64,000 bases of DNA from NCBI GenBank assembly GCA_016165875.1, contig JABBOT010000038.1, positions 62,001 to 126,000 on the forward strand, read 5' to 3'. Below the pieces are notes generated by a model. It did no database searches, had not been told where the DNA came from, and saw only the letters and a list, made by a program, of their open reading frames with translations. Of this stretch, positions 24,501 through 39,500 are shown in pieces. Source of the stretch: Acanthopleura granulata (Eukaryota > Mollusca > Polyplacophora > Chitonida > Chitonidae). Within the stretch, counting starts at the first letter, position 1, and each line of letters begins with the position of its first letter. The position numbers and the translations under genes were made by a program.

Positions 24501-27500
24501 CTTCAATGATATGACCCATACCTGTGCATGTACGTATATATCTGTGTACTGCCCAGTCACTGTCCACAGAACAGGCCGAGAAAACAAAGAGAGCTTACCT
24601 TTGGTGTTTTTATTTCCGTGACAAAGTTAGCCGGGAATGATCCTTGTTCTCCTTTGAGGCGACCCTGAAACAAGACGCGGAGGCTTAAGGCTACGGCATA
24701 GTCTTGGCCCATTTGGGTATTCGGAAAAGAACAACATTTTTAAAGCATACATCCAGAAGCCTTTGCAATTTTTTGGGGGGTGAAGCCCTGAAGCTGGTTT
24801 GCCCCTAATGCTCTCAGCATTATTTCTGCCACTTAATGATGGTGCTTCTTTCTTAACAGCTTGGATGCTGACATATTTACCAGGTGCTGCCTCACAGGTC
24901 AGCTATGTAGAAGTCATCTAATACATACCACACTCAGAAACAGTACTGCTCAAACTCCTCCCAGGTTTGCAAGACGTTTATTCCAGCATATTCTGAGGGC
25001 ATTTTTTCTTTTTGGCATAGACTGATAAAATTGTACTTGACATGAAGCCGTGGATTGGCCAACACATCAGCCATGAAGTCTGGTGTCTAGAATCAATTTG
25101 AAGTTACATGTCCATAAAAGTTGTTCTTTCCTAAATGAAAAGGCTTAGAGTATGCTGGAACAGGGCCAGGAAGTACTGCCCTTGCTCAAGCAGTGCAAAA
25201 AAAAGCCCAACGCTGGTAAACCCAGTCCCTGGAGTAAGAAGAAACATGTGATCTACCTCCCACCACTCCTCTGACTCCTTGGAGAAAACCTCGATGACAT
25301 CCGACTGTTTGAACTCCAGGGATGGTCGGCCACCAGGAGGCTTCGGCACACCCACATAATTCTGTTTCGCACGAGCTTTGACTGAGGAAAGATAACAAAT
25401 CACTTTACCATATGGGAAGTTTAGCCATTATCTGAGCACAAAACTAACATCACAATGTACACATAAAACAAGACATCCACGCATGCCAGAGACAGTACTA
25501 TGTGTTCACGACATTATCAAACAGTCTGCAGTATACTGTCAGTGTTACCATTACACCACAAAATGTAATCAAATAACACCCAGTAAGCATGGAAACACAA
25601 GATTTTAACACAGGGACATACGTCATGGTTTGTACATAGAGACATGCATCATTTTCATCTTAAACACACAAGTATGATTCCAGTAAACAAGTCCATGTAC
25701 GCATGTTTTCTCTGTGTGTTGAGTAATGATATTATGTGGTATTATGTGTGGTAGTCCATGCATGTTTTCTCTGTGTAGAGCAGTGGTATCGTGCGTGGTA
25801 GCCCATGAATATGTTTCCTCTGAGTAGAGCAGTGGTATCGTGCGTGGTAGTCCATGCACATGTTTTCTCTGTGTGTGGAGCAGTGGTATCGTGCGTGGTA
25901 GTCCATGCACGTTTTCTCCGTGTGTGGAGCAGTGGTATCGTGCGTGGTAGTCCATGCACATGTTTTCTCCGTGTGTGGAGCAGTGGTATCGTGCGTGGTA
26001 GGCCATGCACATGTTTTCTCCGTGTGTGGAGCAGTGGTATCGTGCGTGGTAGGCCAAGCACATGTTTTCTCCGTGTGGGGAGCAGTGGTATCGTGCGTGG
26101 TAGGCCATGCACGTTTTCTCCGTGTGTGGAGCAGTGGTATCGTGCGTGGTAGTCCAAGCACATGTTTTCTCCGTGTGTGGAGCAGTGGTATCGTGCGTGG
26201 TAGTCCATGCACATGTTTTCTCCGTGTTTGGAGCAGTGGTATCGTGCGTGGTAGGCCATGCACATGTTTTCTCCGTGTGTGGAGCAGTGGTATCATGCGT
26301 GGTAGTCCATGCACATCTTTTCTCCGTGTGTGGAGTAGTGGTATCATGCGTGGTAGTCCATGTATGCATGTTTTAGTAGTCAGGGGAATTTAGCTTTCCA
26401 GTCTACAGCATGAATGATTACAGCCTACATGTGGCTACTAACACCAGAAGATCGTTTGGGAAATGGTCACGTCACCGGTGAAATCTGGCCTCCTGTCAGC
26501 TGACCACAGACCAGGTTTTAACTGAATGTTAAGTGCTTCTTTCATGTTAGTAGCAGTTTACATGACCACTAGCACTTGTTACTGCATATATATTAGAATT
26601 AGGCCAAGAAACAAGAAAAAAAAAAACATGCAATGATGTTACTAGCAATTTATTCAGTTGGACATTGGTCATGATTTACTCAATGGCTGTTTATTCATCA
26701 CATTCTTATGTAATAACAGGGCTGTTTATAGCTACCAGTTTATCTAAAACAAGGCACAGACAATGTATTTCTTGGCTAGAATTGGGCAAATTCACATGAA
26801 ATTAAGGGGAGACAACTCCAGTATTCCCTGTACATCTCGTACCAAGGCAGTGCTTATGTGCACGTATGAAACCACTACTGTAACAATTCACACATGGACA
26901 TGTGCACGTATGAAACCATTACTGTAACAACTCACACATATAGGGCTCTGTGTTCCTGGGCATGTTGACCGTGGAAACTTCCAATGGCCTGGGCGGGACT
27001 GGTGGACCTGGAGAAATCAGCGATGGATTGACCAATGGCTACACAGACACACTCATACAAATAACTGTTCTATTTGTCTGACTGAGTCACTGTGGCGCGT
27101 CTATATGTGTATGACAAGCCCATCCTTCACTATATCATGTGTCATGGACATTACACCAAGCAAATGTTGAGAATGCTTCCCAGGGCAGCCTTCTGGGGTT
27201 CAACACATCCAGGGGCGAATTGATAGGCTGAGAGACTACAGACACAGGTACATAATTGTCTTGTTTATATGAGGGGCCTACTTGGCTGAGAGGGTTAGCG
27301 TTCTGAAGAAGAGCAATGCGTCAGGAGCCTCTCACAAATGTGGTCACCATGAGTTCAAGTTCAGCTCCATCTCCGGTCGTACGTCGAAAGGTCCACCAGC
27401 AACTTGCAGCTGGCCGTGGGTTCCCCCGGGCTCTGAACAGTTTCCCCTAACGATTACCTGTACGGCAGCTGTTGTATAGGTGAAATATTTTGGAGTAGAG

Positions 27501-30500
27501 CAATAAAACACCAATCCAGTAAATAAATTATTCACATGACTAGAGTTCAACACCTTCTCACCTGAACGTACAGAAAAGTGACCAATTTTATGGGAGGAGG
27601 ACAATGTAGGACTGGGATCAACTGGCTTACCCTAGCCTGCAGGCTTGCACTACAAGCAACAGCAGCGTGTCTACCACAAATTGAACATCTGATCTCAGCC
27701 AAGCTTTTTAAAGCTGTATCTAAACTGCGACAGCCACCAGTATAATGTCAACACGTAGACCTGAAACCTATCATCCCCACACCAACATGACCAACAGTCA
27801 GTACTAACTAAACCACCCTAACCAACCTACTGATGTGTGGGACACCATGACACTGACACCATGACATGTACACGTAGACACCACTCCCATGACAGACACC
27901 ATGATTTGAACCTCACACACCAAGTATACATGTGCATGTATTTCTCTAAAAATGTTACTGAGGAATTAAAAAGCCTGTAGCTACCGAGTGACCTGAGACT
28001 TTAATAGCTTTGTGAAGTTGTGATGCAACAATGCCATGCTTGGGAGGTGGGAAAAGATTGTACAGCCATGAAGCCTTTCTTAGACTGTTAATACATAAAA
28101 TAGGCAAGTCGAAATGAGTAAGCAAAATTCCCCAGGTGGAGGTGGAATTTGCATCAGAAGCATCAAATGATACAAGTTAGACGGCATCTGACTTCAGAGA
28201 ATCACAAGCATTTTCTGCAGGTCCCCCCCCACAACTACTGCAAATAATACACTAATTTCCTATCTTTGAACTCCTGTCTTTTGAGATTCACACAAGCACA
28301 TGAAAGTCACTACTTACCAAAGCCTGGTTTGGCTTTACTTATACATTCCTTATGCACGGCGAGGTCACGCTCTGTCAAACACAAGTACATACACATAGAA
28401 AGTTTGCTCACATGTCCAAACTGTGTTCGATAATCCTAAAAAAGCCATTTCGTGGATAAGAAAGACATTACATTTCATACATTCACTGAATGTTCCTGTA
28501 ATACATAACCCTGACATTTAGTAGATACGTCTTTTTTTTTGGTAATGCCACATACAAGAATCTTTAAGAGTTAGAGAGGAAGTGTCTAACGTATACCACT
28601 GACGTGAGTACACTGCTTAGACATGGATACATGTATGTGAAGGTAAAAGTACAGTAAGAGGGGAGCTTACCTTGGCAGTAATAACCCTGATAGAAGACAC
28701 CCCTGTAACAAGAGGAAGCCGGGTATCAGGTTATACAACTCAAAAATGAAAACCCTAATTCTTCCAATGTTTGGGACGCTTGTCTGCCCATTTTCACCAG
28801 TACAGGTGAAATTGTAACAGGAATACTGTTTCTTTTTCTTCACATGGCTAGTCTGTCTGGAGGAGAAATGTAATATTTTACTTACACCTGCACTAATGTC
28901 CCAAAAATTAATAGAATTACGGTATACTTTTACTGCTGCCTTATTCCCGGCAATGTATTACTCACACAGGCAAGAGTCTACATGTACATGGCTTCTGAGT
29001 GGAGGAAACTGGAGAGATTACAGTGAAAACATTTGTGTATGCAGGTACATGTACGTCTGAATGATAACACTTTCCCACTGTCCCAAGCTGTTGCCAGATC
29101 AACAAGAATTGGATCTCCTTTAACAGAGTAAGATCCCAACCTATAACAAAACGGTCACGTGTTGTAAAACAACTTGAATAGGATGAATGTTTTTCTGTAC
29201 GTGAGTTTCCTTCCACTGGACAATGTCTGAGCACAACCCGTATGAGTAGTAATGGGCGATACCTTCACAGCCATATTTTTGTTGTTGTTGTACTGGGAAC
29301 ATTTTGACTGCCCCATTACAAGACCGTCTGCAAGACACCAAATAACGAGACAATGCAAGATTTTGCGAGACTACTTAATGACCAGCCCTCCGGTTCCTGT
29401 ATGAACACAGTCCGCAAGATAGTAAGACAGCTTACATGTAGTATCAGATCCCAAGTCACCAGCTTTAGGAGAAGTTTGCACATCAGATATAGGATTGCTG
29501 TGCTCTAATTGACTTAAAGCTTGCCACGTCAGATATAGGATTGCTGTGCTGTAACTGACCTAAAGCTCGCCACGTCAGATATAGGATTGCTGTGCTGTAA
29601 CTGACCTAAAGCTTGCCATGTCAGATATAGGATTGCTGTGCTGTAATTGACCTAAAGCTTGCCACGTCAGATATAGGATTGCTGTGCTGTAACTGACCTA
29701 AAGCTTGCCACGTCAGATATAGGATTGCTGTGCTGTAATTGACCTAAAGCTTGGCACGTAAAAGACACTTTCAGATGCACACATATGTAAAGGATTTAAA
29801 ATCATACCTGTGATGCCTACACTGAAGTTTTTCTGATGTTGAATACGCCAAACTTAACACAATACTCTAAGTGGCCCTCTAAGGTAATCAGAATCAAGAA
29901 AAATATGAAATAAATAAAAAAAAGCTAAACTCCATGTGAAATTCCTGTAGGTTGACAAAATCTGCTTCCCACTGAACATTAACGCGCTTCACTGAATCTG
30001 CACAATGAACTCACCTCACAAGTTTGCCACACACCACACTCCTTTGGTCGACTGAATCCGTGCACACTGAACTCACCTCACAAGTCTGCCATATACACCA
30101 CACTCCTTTGGTCGACTGAATGTGTGCACACTGAACTCACCTCACAAGTTTGCCACACCACACTCCTTTGGTCAACTGAATCCGTGCACAATGAACTCAC
30201 CTCACAAGTTTGTCACACACCACACTCCTTCGGTCAACTGAATCTGTGCACAATGAACCCACCTCACAAGTTTGCCACACACCACACTCCTTTAGTCGAC
30301 TGAATCCGTGCACACTGAACTCACCTCAGAAGTCTGCCATATACACCACATTCCTTTGGTTGACGGAATCTGTGCACACTGAACTCACCTCACAAGTTTG
30401 CCACAAACACTGTACTCCTTTGGTTGACTGAACCTGTGCACACTGAACTCACCTCATGAGTTTGCCACACACCACTCTCCTTTGGTCGACTGAATCTGTG

Positions 30501-33500
30501 CACACTGAACTCACCTCAGAAGTTTGCCACACACATCACATTCCTTTGGTCGACTGAACGTGTGCATCGTGAATTCCATTCCCACCTTTTTTGAATCCAC
30601 TGGCTGACCATTATTTCTGGAAAAATTAAATGAAAAAAAATTAAAAAGCCACTATCTTTAATAGCTGCATAGGGCAAAACAGTATGAGATGTGGACAAAA
30701 CAGTATGAGATGTGGACAAATCTGTGAGTGAATCCTCATTACTGTCTTGAAAAATGAAGTGGTCAGCATTTGCCTGACAACTGAAAAGTAATTCCTCAGC
30801 CACACAGGAAGCGTCGAACATAACAATTCCTGTGGCTAAATCATCCTATGGCTTCTTGTTTCTATGTTAGCATTGAATAAAACACAAATAAGTACCTGAA
30901 TCGTTGTTAAATGACAGATTTTCATCATTTGGCCAGTTTCACAGGGTGCTGCCATATTGAAACTAATTCTCGTGAACTCTCTTGATCATGTGACCTACAA
31001 GCACCTGCCCGACCAAGCCTGAAGGTTAATTTTATGCACAGAGATTGCAGACTATCTGCTGCGTGGAATTAGTGGTAGCAACACATTTCATATTATATAT
31101 TTATTAGAATATAAAGATCAGGTAATTAAAGCAATCGATGAGAAGGAAAATTTAATCAAGTAAAAACTAAAGTATTATCAAATGATCACAACACCATTGC
31201 CATTGAAGCTGAACCAACGACCAACGCTTTTACTTGTACATTCCTCAGAAGTTATTTCCCTTTTGTGTACTCTTCATTGCCTTCTTTTCTATGTAAAGGG
31301 TTGACATGCCTTCATCCAGCCATAATGCCAGTTTCACTACTTAAAGTAACTTATTTTCAATAGAGGAAACTGTTGATTCTAAGGGCTTCCAATACTACTG
31401 GTATAAGATGGATTCACAGAGGTGAATTAGAAAGTGATTTTAAGTGAAAGTGGTTTTAAGTCAAAGTGTTATTCTAATACCTGGAATGTGCAAACTCTGG
31501 TAATTTGTTTAAGTGGCATTTAGAAGTTGGGATGGAAGTACACTAGAACATGTCTTTTTTATTGATATACAACTTCTTGATTTCTTATCACGACGTTTTG
31601 ATGTAGATACTAACATCGTAACATCATTATCAAGTGTTGATAACGATGTTAGTATCTACACCGAAACGTCGTGATAATAAACCAAGAAGTTGTATATCCA
31701 TAAGAGAGACATGTTCTAGTGAACTCTGGTAATGTTACACTGTTGTGTATAGAGGTGTGATCTGGGTGACCAAGCACTACATATCTCTGTGTAAGTGCAC
31801 TCCCGGCTCTCAAGTCCTCCTACGTTGCACCTCTCCCTCAATATTGCAACACGTGATGCAATACAACACGTGGCTCAGCTGATTAGTGCGCAGGCATAAT
31901 GACCCAGAAGCCTACCACCAATGCGGTTGCTGTGTGTTCAATTCCAGCTCATGCTGGTTTCCTCTCTGGTCGTATGTGGGAAGATCTGCCAGCAACCTGC
32001 GGATGGTTGTGAGTTTCCCAGTGGCTCTGCCCGGTGTTTTCCCACCATAATGTCGGCCGCCGTTGTATAAATGAAATATTTTTGAGTATGGCGTAAAACA
32101 CCAATCAAATCAATAAACAAAACAAATACATCACGATTTTACTGAAGAAAATCATGGTATTTTTTTCTTCTTTGCACTCAAAGGCTTGGATATCATGTAA
32201 TCTTTCATTGAAAGCCATGATGTTCTGCTACTTTGGCTTACACTTAAGGATCCAACATCACACTGTATATGATCTTATATCATGTGTCACAATCACTCGG
32301 CGGCTGAAGAACTTAACATACCGCTGTTTTGTTTTAGTTATTTTTTTTAATTGGTGTTTTATGCCATACTAAAGAATATTTCACTTATATGACACAAACC
32401 AGCATCATGGTGAGAGGAACGGAGCAGAGGACTAGAGAACACCTTAACCAACCACAGGTTTCTGGCAGGCCGCCCCATGTACAGCCAGAAAAGATGACCA
32501 ACAGCTGCAGGACATGGAAGGCAGACTTGTCCCCCAACAACAACGCTGTAATAAGACAATGGTGTACTAATCTCAAGTTCGTACTGTCTGATATCTGTTC
32601 AGACAGCATGCGTCTCCTGTAGAGTAAGCACCTGACACAGTTCAGCAAGATGAACTGACAGCAGCACAAACATACAACAGGACAAATAGACAACTGGACA
32701 GACAGGCAACAGGACAAACAGGGAGCAGGAAAAACAGAGAGCAAAACAAACAGAGAGCAGGACAAACAGACAGGACAAACCGACAACAGGACAAACAGTC
32801 AGGATAAACAGAGAGCAGGACAAACAGACTGGACAAACAGACAACAGGACACACAGAGAGCAGGACAAACAGACTGGACAAACCGACAACAGGACAAACA
32901 GTCAGGATAAACAGACTGGACAAACCGACAAAAGGACAAACAGACTGGACAAATTGACAACAGGACAAACAGTCAGGATAAACAGACAACAGGACAAACA
33001 AACAGTCAGGATAAACAGACAACAGGACAAACAAACAAGCAGGAGAAACCGACAGCAGGACCAACAGATTGCAGGACAAATAGACAAGAAAGACATTAAG
33101 AAAAACAACCTACTTGTACATTTTATTTGACTTCATCATACTACTTACAAGGCTAGATTGATGGCTTCAATCCATTTCTTCCGCACCTCGTCCGTCTTGG
33201 CAAAAAACGTGTATGCCATTTGTCGGTTTTTCTTCACGATCATGAAGGAGTAAACATACTGGAAGAGCAAAGGGGAAATATGGATTACTTTATAATACAT
33301 AATTCTCTAAAACATGAGCAAGCCAGTTCATTTCTTTGTTCGATCTTTTGTTTTGCACTGTGTTCCACTTTTACTTCTAGGGATGAGGAAACTGGAGTGC
33401 CTAAAGCAGAGGGTGGCCCAGAATGTGGCAAGCCTATGTACATATACCTGACATGGGAGCATGTCTACATCATGCTGCTGGAAGGCAAGAGTTCTGCGAA

Positions 33501-36500
33501 TTCCATGTAAGACCACATAAACTGCCTCACAAAAGTGTCAGGCGCATACCACAGGCAATAACTTTGGTATTTCATACTTGTGTCAGGCCTCTATTGCCAC
33601 CAATGATTCTTGTATTTCATAGTCAGGCACCTATTGCCACCAATGACTCGTATTTCATACTAGTGTCAGGCACCTATTGCCACCAATGATTCTTGTATTT
33701 CATACCAGTGTCAGGCACCTATTGCCACCAATGACTCATATTTCATACCAGTGTCAGGCACCTCCTGCCACCAATGATACTTGTATTTCATACTAGTGGC
33801 AGGCACCTATTGCCACCAATGATTCTTGTATTTCATACCAGTGTCAGGCACCTACTGCCACCAATGATTCTTGTATTTCATACTAGTGTCAGGCACCTAC
33901 TGCCACCAATGACTCGTATTTCATACTAGTGTCAGGCACCTATTGCCACCAATGATTCTTGTATTTCATACTAGTGTCAGGCACCTACTGCCACCAATGA
34001 TTCATGTATTTCATACCAGTGTCAGGCACCTACTGCCACCAATGATTCTTGTATTTCATACCAGTGTCAGGCACCTATTGCCACCAATGATTCTTGTATT
34101 TCATACTAGTGTCAGGCACCTACTGCCACCAATGATTCTTGTATTTCATACCAGTGTCAGGCACCTATTGCCACCAATGATTCTTGTATTTCATACCAGT
34201 GTCAGGCACCTACTGCCACCAATGATTCTTGTATTTCATACTAGTGTCAGGCACCTACTGCCACCAATGATTCTTGTATTTCATACCAGTGTCAGGCACC
34301 TATTGCCACCAATGATTCTTGTATTTCATACTAGTGTCAGGCACCTACTGCCACCAATGACTCGTATTTCATACTAGTGTCAGGCACCTATTGCCACCAA
34401 TGATTCTTGTATTTCATACTAGTGTCAGGCACCTACTGCCACCAATGATTCTTGTATTTCATACCAGTGTCAGGCACCTACTGCCACCAATGATTCTTGT
34501 ATTTCATACCAGTGTCAGGCACCTACTGCCACCAATGATTCTTGTATTTCATACTAGTGTCAGGCACCTACTGCCACCAATGATTCTTGTATTTCATACC
34601 AGTGTCAGGCACCTACTGCCACCAATGATTCTTGTATTTCATACCAGTGTCAGGCACCTACTGCCACCAATGATTCTTGTATTTCATACCAGTGTCAGGC
34701 ACCTACTGCCACCAATGATTCTTGTATTTCATACCAGTGTCAGGCACCTACTGCCACCAATGATTCTTGTATTTCATACCAGTGTCAGCCACCTACTGCC
34801 ACCAATGATTCTTGTATTTCATACTAGTGTCAGCCACCTACTGCCACCAATGATTCTTGTATTTCATACCAGTGTCAGGCACCTACTGCCACCAATGGTT
34901 CTTGTATTTCATACCAGTGTCAGGCACCTATTGCCACCAATGATTCTTGTATTTCATACCAGTGTCAGGCACCTACTGCCACCAATGATTCTTGTATTTC
35001 ATACCAGTGTCAGGCACCTATTGCCACCAATGATTCTTGTATTTCATACCAGTGTCAGGCACCTATTGCCACCAATGATTCTTGTATTTCATACCAGTGT
35101 CAGGCACCTACTGCCACCAATGATTCTTGTATTTCATACCAGTGTCAGGCACCTACTGCCACCAATGATTCTTGTATTTCATACTAGTGTCAGGCACCTA
35201 TTGTCGCCAATGATTCTTGTATTTCATACTAGTGTCAGGCACCTACTGCCACCAATGATTCTTGTATTTCATACCAGTGTCAGGCACCTATTGTCGCCAA
35301 TGATTCTTGTATTTCATACCAGTGTCAGGCACCTACTGCCACCAATGATTCTTGTATTTCATACTAGTGTCAGGCACCTACTGCCACCAATGATTCTTGT
35401 ATTTCATACCAGTGTCAGGCACCTATTGTCACCAATGATTCTTGTATTTCATACCAGTGTCAGGCACCTACTGCCACCAATGATTCTTGTATTTCATACT
35501 AGTGTCAGGCACCTACTGCCACCAATGACTCATATTTCATACCAGTGTCAGGCACCTATTGCCACCAATGATTCTTGTATTTCATACTAGTGTCAGGCAC
35601 CTACTGCCACCAATGATTCTTGTATTTCATACCAGTGTCAGGCACCTACTGCCACCAATGATTCTTGTATTTCATACCAGTGTCAGGCACCTATTGCCAC
35701 CAATGATTCTTGTATTTCATACCAGTGTCAGGCACCTATTGTCGCCAATGATTCTTGTATTTCATACCAGTGTCAGGCACCTATTGCCACCAATGATTCT
35801 TGTATTTCACACCAGTGTCAGGCACCTATTGCCACCAATGATTCTTGTATTTCATACCAGTGTCAGGCACCTACTGCCACCAATGATTCTTGTATTTCAT
35901 ACCAGTGTCAGGCACCTACTGCCACCAATGATTCTTGTATTTCATACCAGTGTCAGGCACCTACTGCCACCAATGATTCTTGTATTTCATACTAGTGTCA
36001 GGCACCTATTGTCGCCAATGATTCTTGTATTTCATACTAGTGTCAGGCACCTACTGCCACCAATGATTCTTGTATTTCATACCAGTGTCAGGCACCTATT
36101 GTCGCCAATGATTCTTGTATTTCATACCAGTGTCAGGCACCTACTGCCACCAATGATTCTTGTATTTCATACTAGTGTCAGGCACCTACTGCCACCAATG
36201 ATTCTTGTATTTCATACCAGTGTCAGGCACCTATTGTCACCAATGATTCTTGTATTTCATACCAGTGTCAGGCACCTACTGCCACCAATGATTCTTGTAT
36301 TTCATACTAGTGTCAGGCACCTACTGCCACCAATGACTCATATTTCATACCAGTGTCAGGCACCTATTGCCACCAATGATTCTTGTATTTCATACTAGTG
36401 TCAGGCACCTACTGCCACCAATGATTCTTGTATTTCATACCAGTGTCAGGCACCTACTGCCACCAATGATTCTTGTATTTCATACCAGTGTCAGGCACCT

Positions 36501-39500
36501 ATTGCCACCAATGATTCTTGTATTTCATACCAGTGTCAGGCACCTATTGTCGCCAATGATTCTTGTATTTCATACCAGTGTCAGGCACCTATTGCCACCA
36601 ATGATTCTTGTATTTCACACCAGTGTCAGGCACCTATTGCCACCAATGATTCTTGTATTTCATACTAGTGTCAGGCACCTACTGCCGCCAATGATTCTTG
36701 TATTTCATACTAGTGTCAGGCACCTATTGTCGCCAATGATTCTTGTATTTCATACCAGTGTCAGGCACCTATTGCCACCAATGATTCTTGTATTTCATAC
36801 TAGTGTCAGGCACCTACTGCCACCAATGATTCTTGTATTTCATACTAGTGTCAGGCACCTATTGTCGCCAATGATTCTTGTATTTCATACCAGTGTCAGG
36901 CGCCTACTGCCACCAATGATTCTTGTATTTCATACTAGTGTCAGGCACCTACTGCCACCAATGATTCTTGTATTTCATACCAGTGTCAGGCTCCTATTGT
37001 CACCAATGATTCTTGTATTTCATACCAGTGTCAGGCACCTACTGCCACCAATGATTCTTGTATTTCATACTAGTGTCAGGCACCTACTGCCACCAATGAT
37101 TCTTGTATTTCATACCAGTGTCAGGCATCTATTGCCACCAATGATTCTTGTATTTCATACTAGTGTCAGCCACCTACTGCCACCAATGATACTTGTATTT
37201 CATAGTCAGGCCCCAATTACTCCAATGACTCTAGTATTTCATACTAGTTTTATACCAGCACACAATTATTTAAATGCAGTGTTACACCATTCTCACATAA
37301 TGGCCGTCAATCTTATGGGCTTAGGAAACCAGACTGCCTCGCATAAACCACCGACCATGAGCAAGTGACAAATAAACTTTTCCACCTGCAACACAGACCT
37401 GGTAGAGGACAAATAGTTATAAGTGTATATTAAGACTGTGCAATGGCCACATGAGCATCACCAAACCGGTAGTCACCAAAGCCACATGGCAAGTCATGGG
37501 GTGGGTGAACCTACAAATTCTGGCCAAGGTCAGGTTTGAACCTCCATCTTGTGTGTCATGGGGATCATGACAACCTGTGTATTTGTGGGATCCTAGAATC
37601 AAGACACTAGCATGCTAGAGGAAGGCCACAAGCTAGCCATCACTGTGCCCCAAGTTGTACATGAAAAGTGCCTTAGTCTGGTGTTTGGTTACCACCCCGT
37701 GGCCAAATGTGATGACAAGTCTGATGACATCCTTACCTTATCATTCCTTCTCGGAGGTTGATCTCTGGTAGGTGCTGACTCCTCCACTATGTATTCTCCC
37801 AGCACCAGGGCATCTTTGTAACTGTAAGTCTCACCCTGCAAACAGGTTAATAACAAATGACCGCTAATGGTTGAGCTTGGTCAATGAAGACAGACTTTTG
37901 TCACTTGCACTGTTAAAAACAACATATCAGCAATTGGAGTTTGGTATGATAAGTACATAAAAATGACTTAATACAAGGGTACAGTATATGTATGTGACAA
38001 AAATGAGAAAATAGATGTGCATATAAAATTGTTAATAAACAATGCAATTATTGAATTATCTGTATATATATATATCTGAGAATATATAAATATTTATGCA
38101 TTTCTCCCCATGCATAATTTGACTGAACAACATTAGCATGAATTATTCCAATTGATATAATGATTTGTTGTTCTTGTTATCCAAAAAAAGTAATAATAAT
38201 GATGAGTTTTGCACAAAGAGAGCACAACTGTAACAAACATGAGTCTAATTATTGTAACAGAGCACAACTGTAACAAACATGAGTCCAATTATTGTAACGG
38301 AAATACAATGTACAAGTAGCCAGAAGTACTACATGTACCTGATATAACATTGGCTGATCCAATTAAAATGTTGAAATGATACAAGCATCACAATGATAAG
38401 TGTACCATATGGAACAAAACCAAAAAACCTATCTCCATTGTAACAAGAGGATGAAACTCAAAAGCTTGGCAGGCAAAGCATGCAAGGAATTTACCACAAA
38501 CTGATGGAATGAAAAACGTGCAGAAATTGGTAGTAATATGAGTAACTATGGGGAAAGGAAATGAAGCAAACACAGTTCACAATACACTAGTGACAAGATC
38601 ACAGAAAATTTCAATTCTTAACCGCGATTCAATGCAATGGTAGGCAAAGAGATGGACCAACCAGTCCCATATGATGCTGGACCTGCAGTGGTTACCATCT
38701 TAGGAGAAACAAAAAGGGGTGAAACGGAGAGACAAAAATAAAATAAATAGAAATAAATTAAAAAATAAAAACACAAGAAAAAGGAAACTCAACAAGACAA
38801 CTTTTCACCATATCCCAAAACATAACCAACAATTCAATAACAAATGCCAAAATTTACATCCAAGGGTCCATGACTTAAAATCAAAAAAAAGACCAAAAAT
38901 AGAGAAAAAAAAGCTATTCTGACAAGCAACAAGAACAAAAAAGGGGGAATTCCTGTGAAAAAATAAACATTTTCTTACCCAAAGAAATTTGTCCACAATC
39001 TAGAATTCAAGAAGCATCGAGTGAGAAGGGACAGCCAAGAGGCAAGACAAATCAGACATCATAATACTAATACGGTAGTACACATGTAGATTTTATTATT
39101 AACAGACAGGCTGTACTTTCTTTAAAATCTCCTCAGGGTCATGATACTTCTAAAAATACACTGAACCAATTCTCCACCAATGTCCTTCTTCAACACAATT
39201 TGAAATGGTAGAAACAGACCCTTGTGTTTGGATGCAAAAGAACAAAAGGATATGAGGAATAAAGAACAAAAAGATAAATCAATAAAATGGTCTAACAGTC
39301 CACACGATGACTGCTGTAAATCCTAGGTCACAAAAGACACCACAAATAAATTCAGACATAGGCCTACATGTCGCTCTCTTAAGCTGTCATACTTTTCTAA
39401 CTTCCAGCTCAGGCAATATACCAGTCATGGATAAGTACCAATCATGAACAGGCTGTTGTGTATTCTAAATTTGCAGTGCATGGTGAGGTTTGAAAACACG

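Noticed and set aside
25623..26393. Overlapping frames of 162-248 residues with regular His or Cys repeats
   Set aside because: 51-bp array; unit divisible by three.
31869..31950. tRNA gene
   Set aside because: Head of a SINE; continues into the family 1 body and tail.
33943..37368. Plus-strand frames of 144, 399, 279 and 333 residues
   Set aside because: They are the 45-bp minisatellite read through; the unit is a multiple of three so no stop arises, and there is no start, splice or domain signal.
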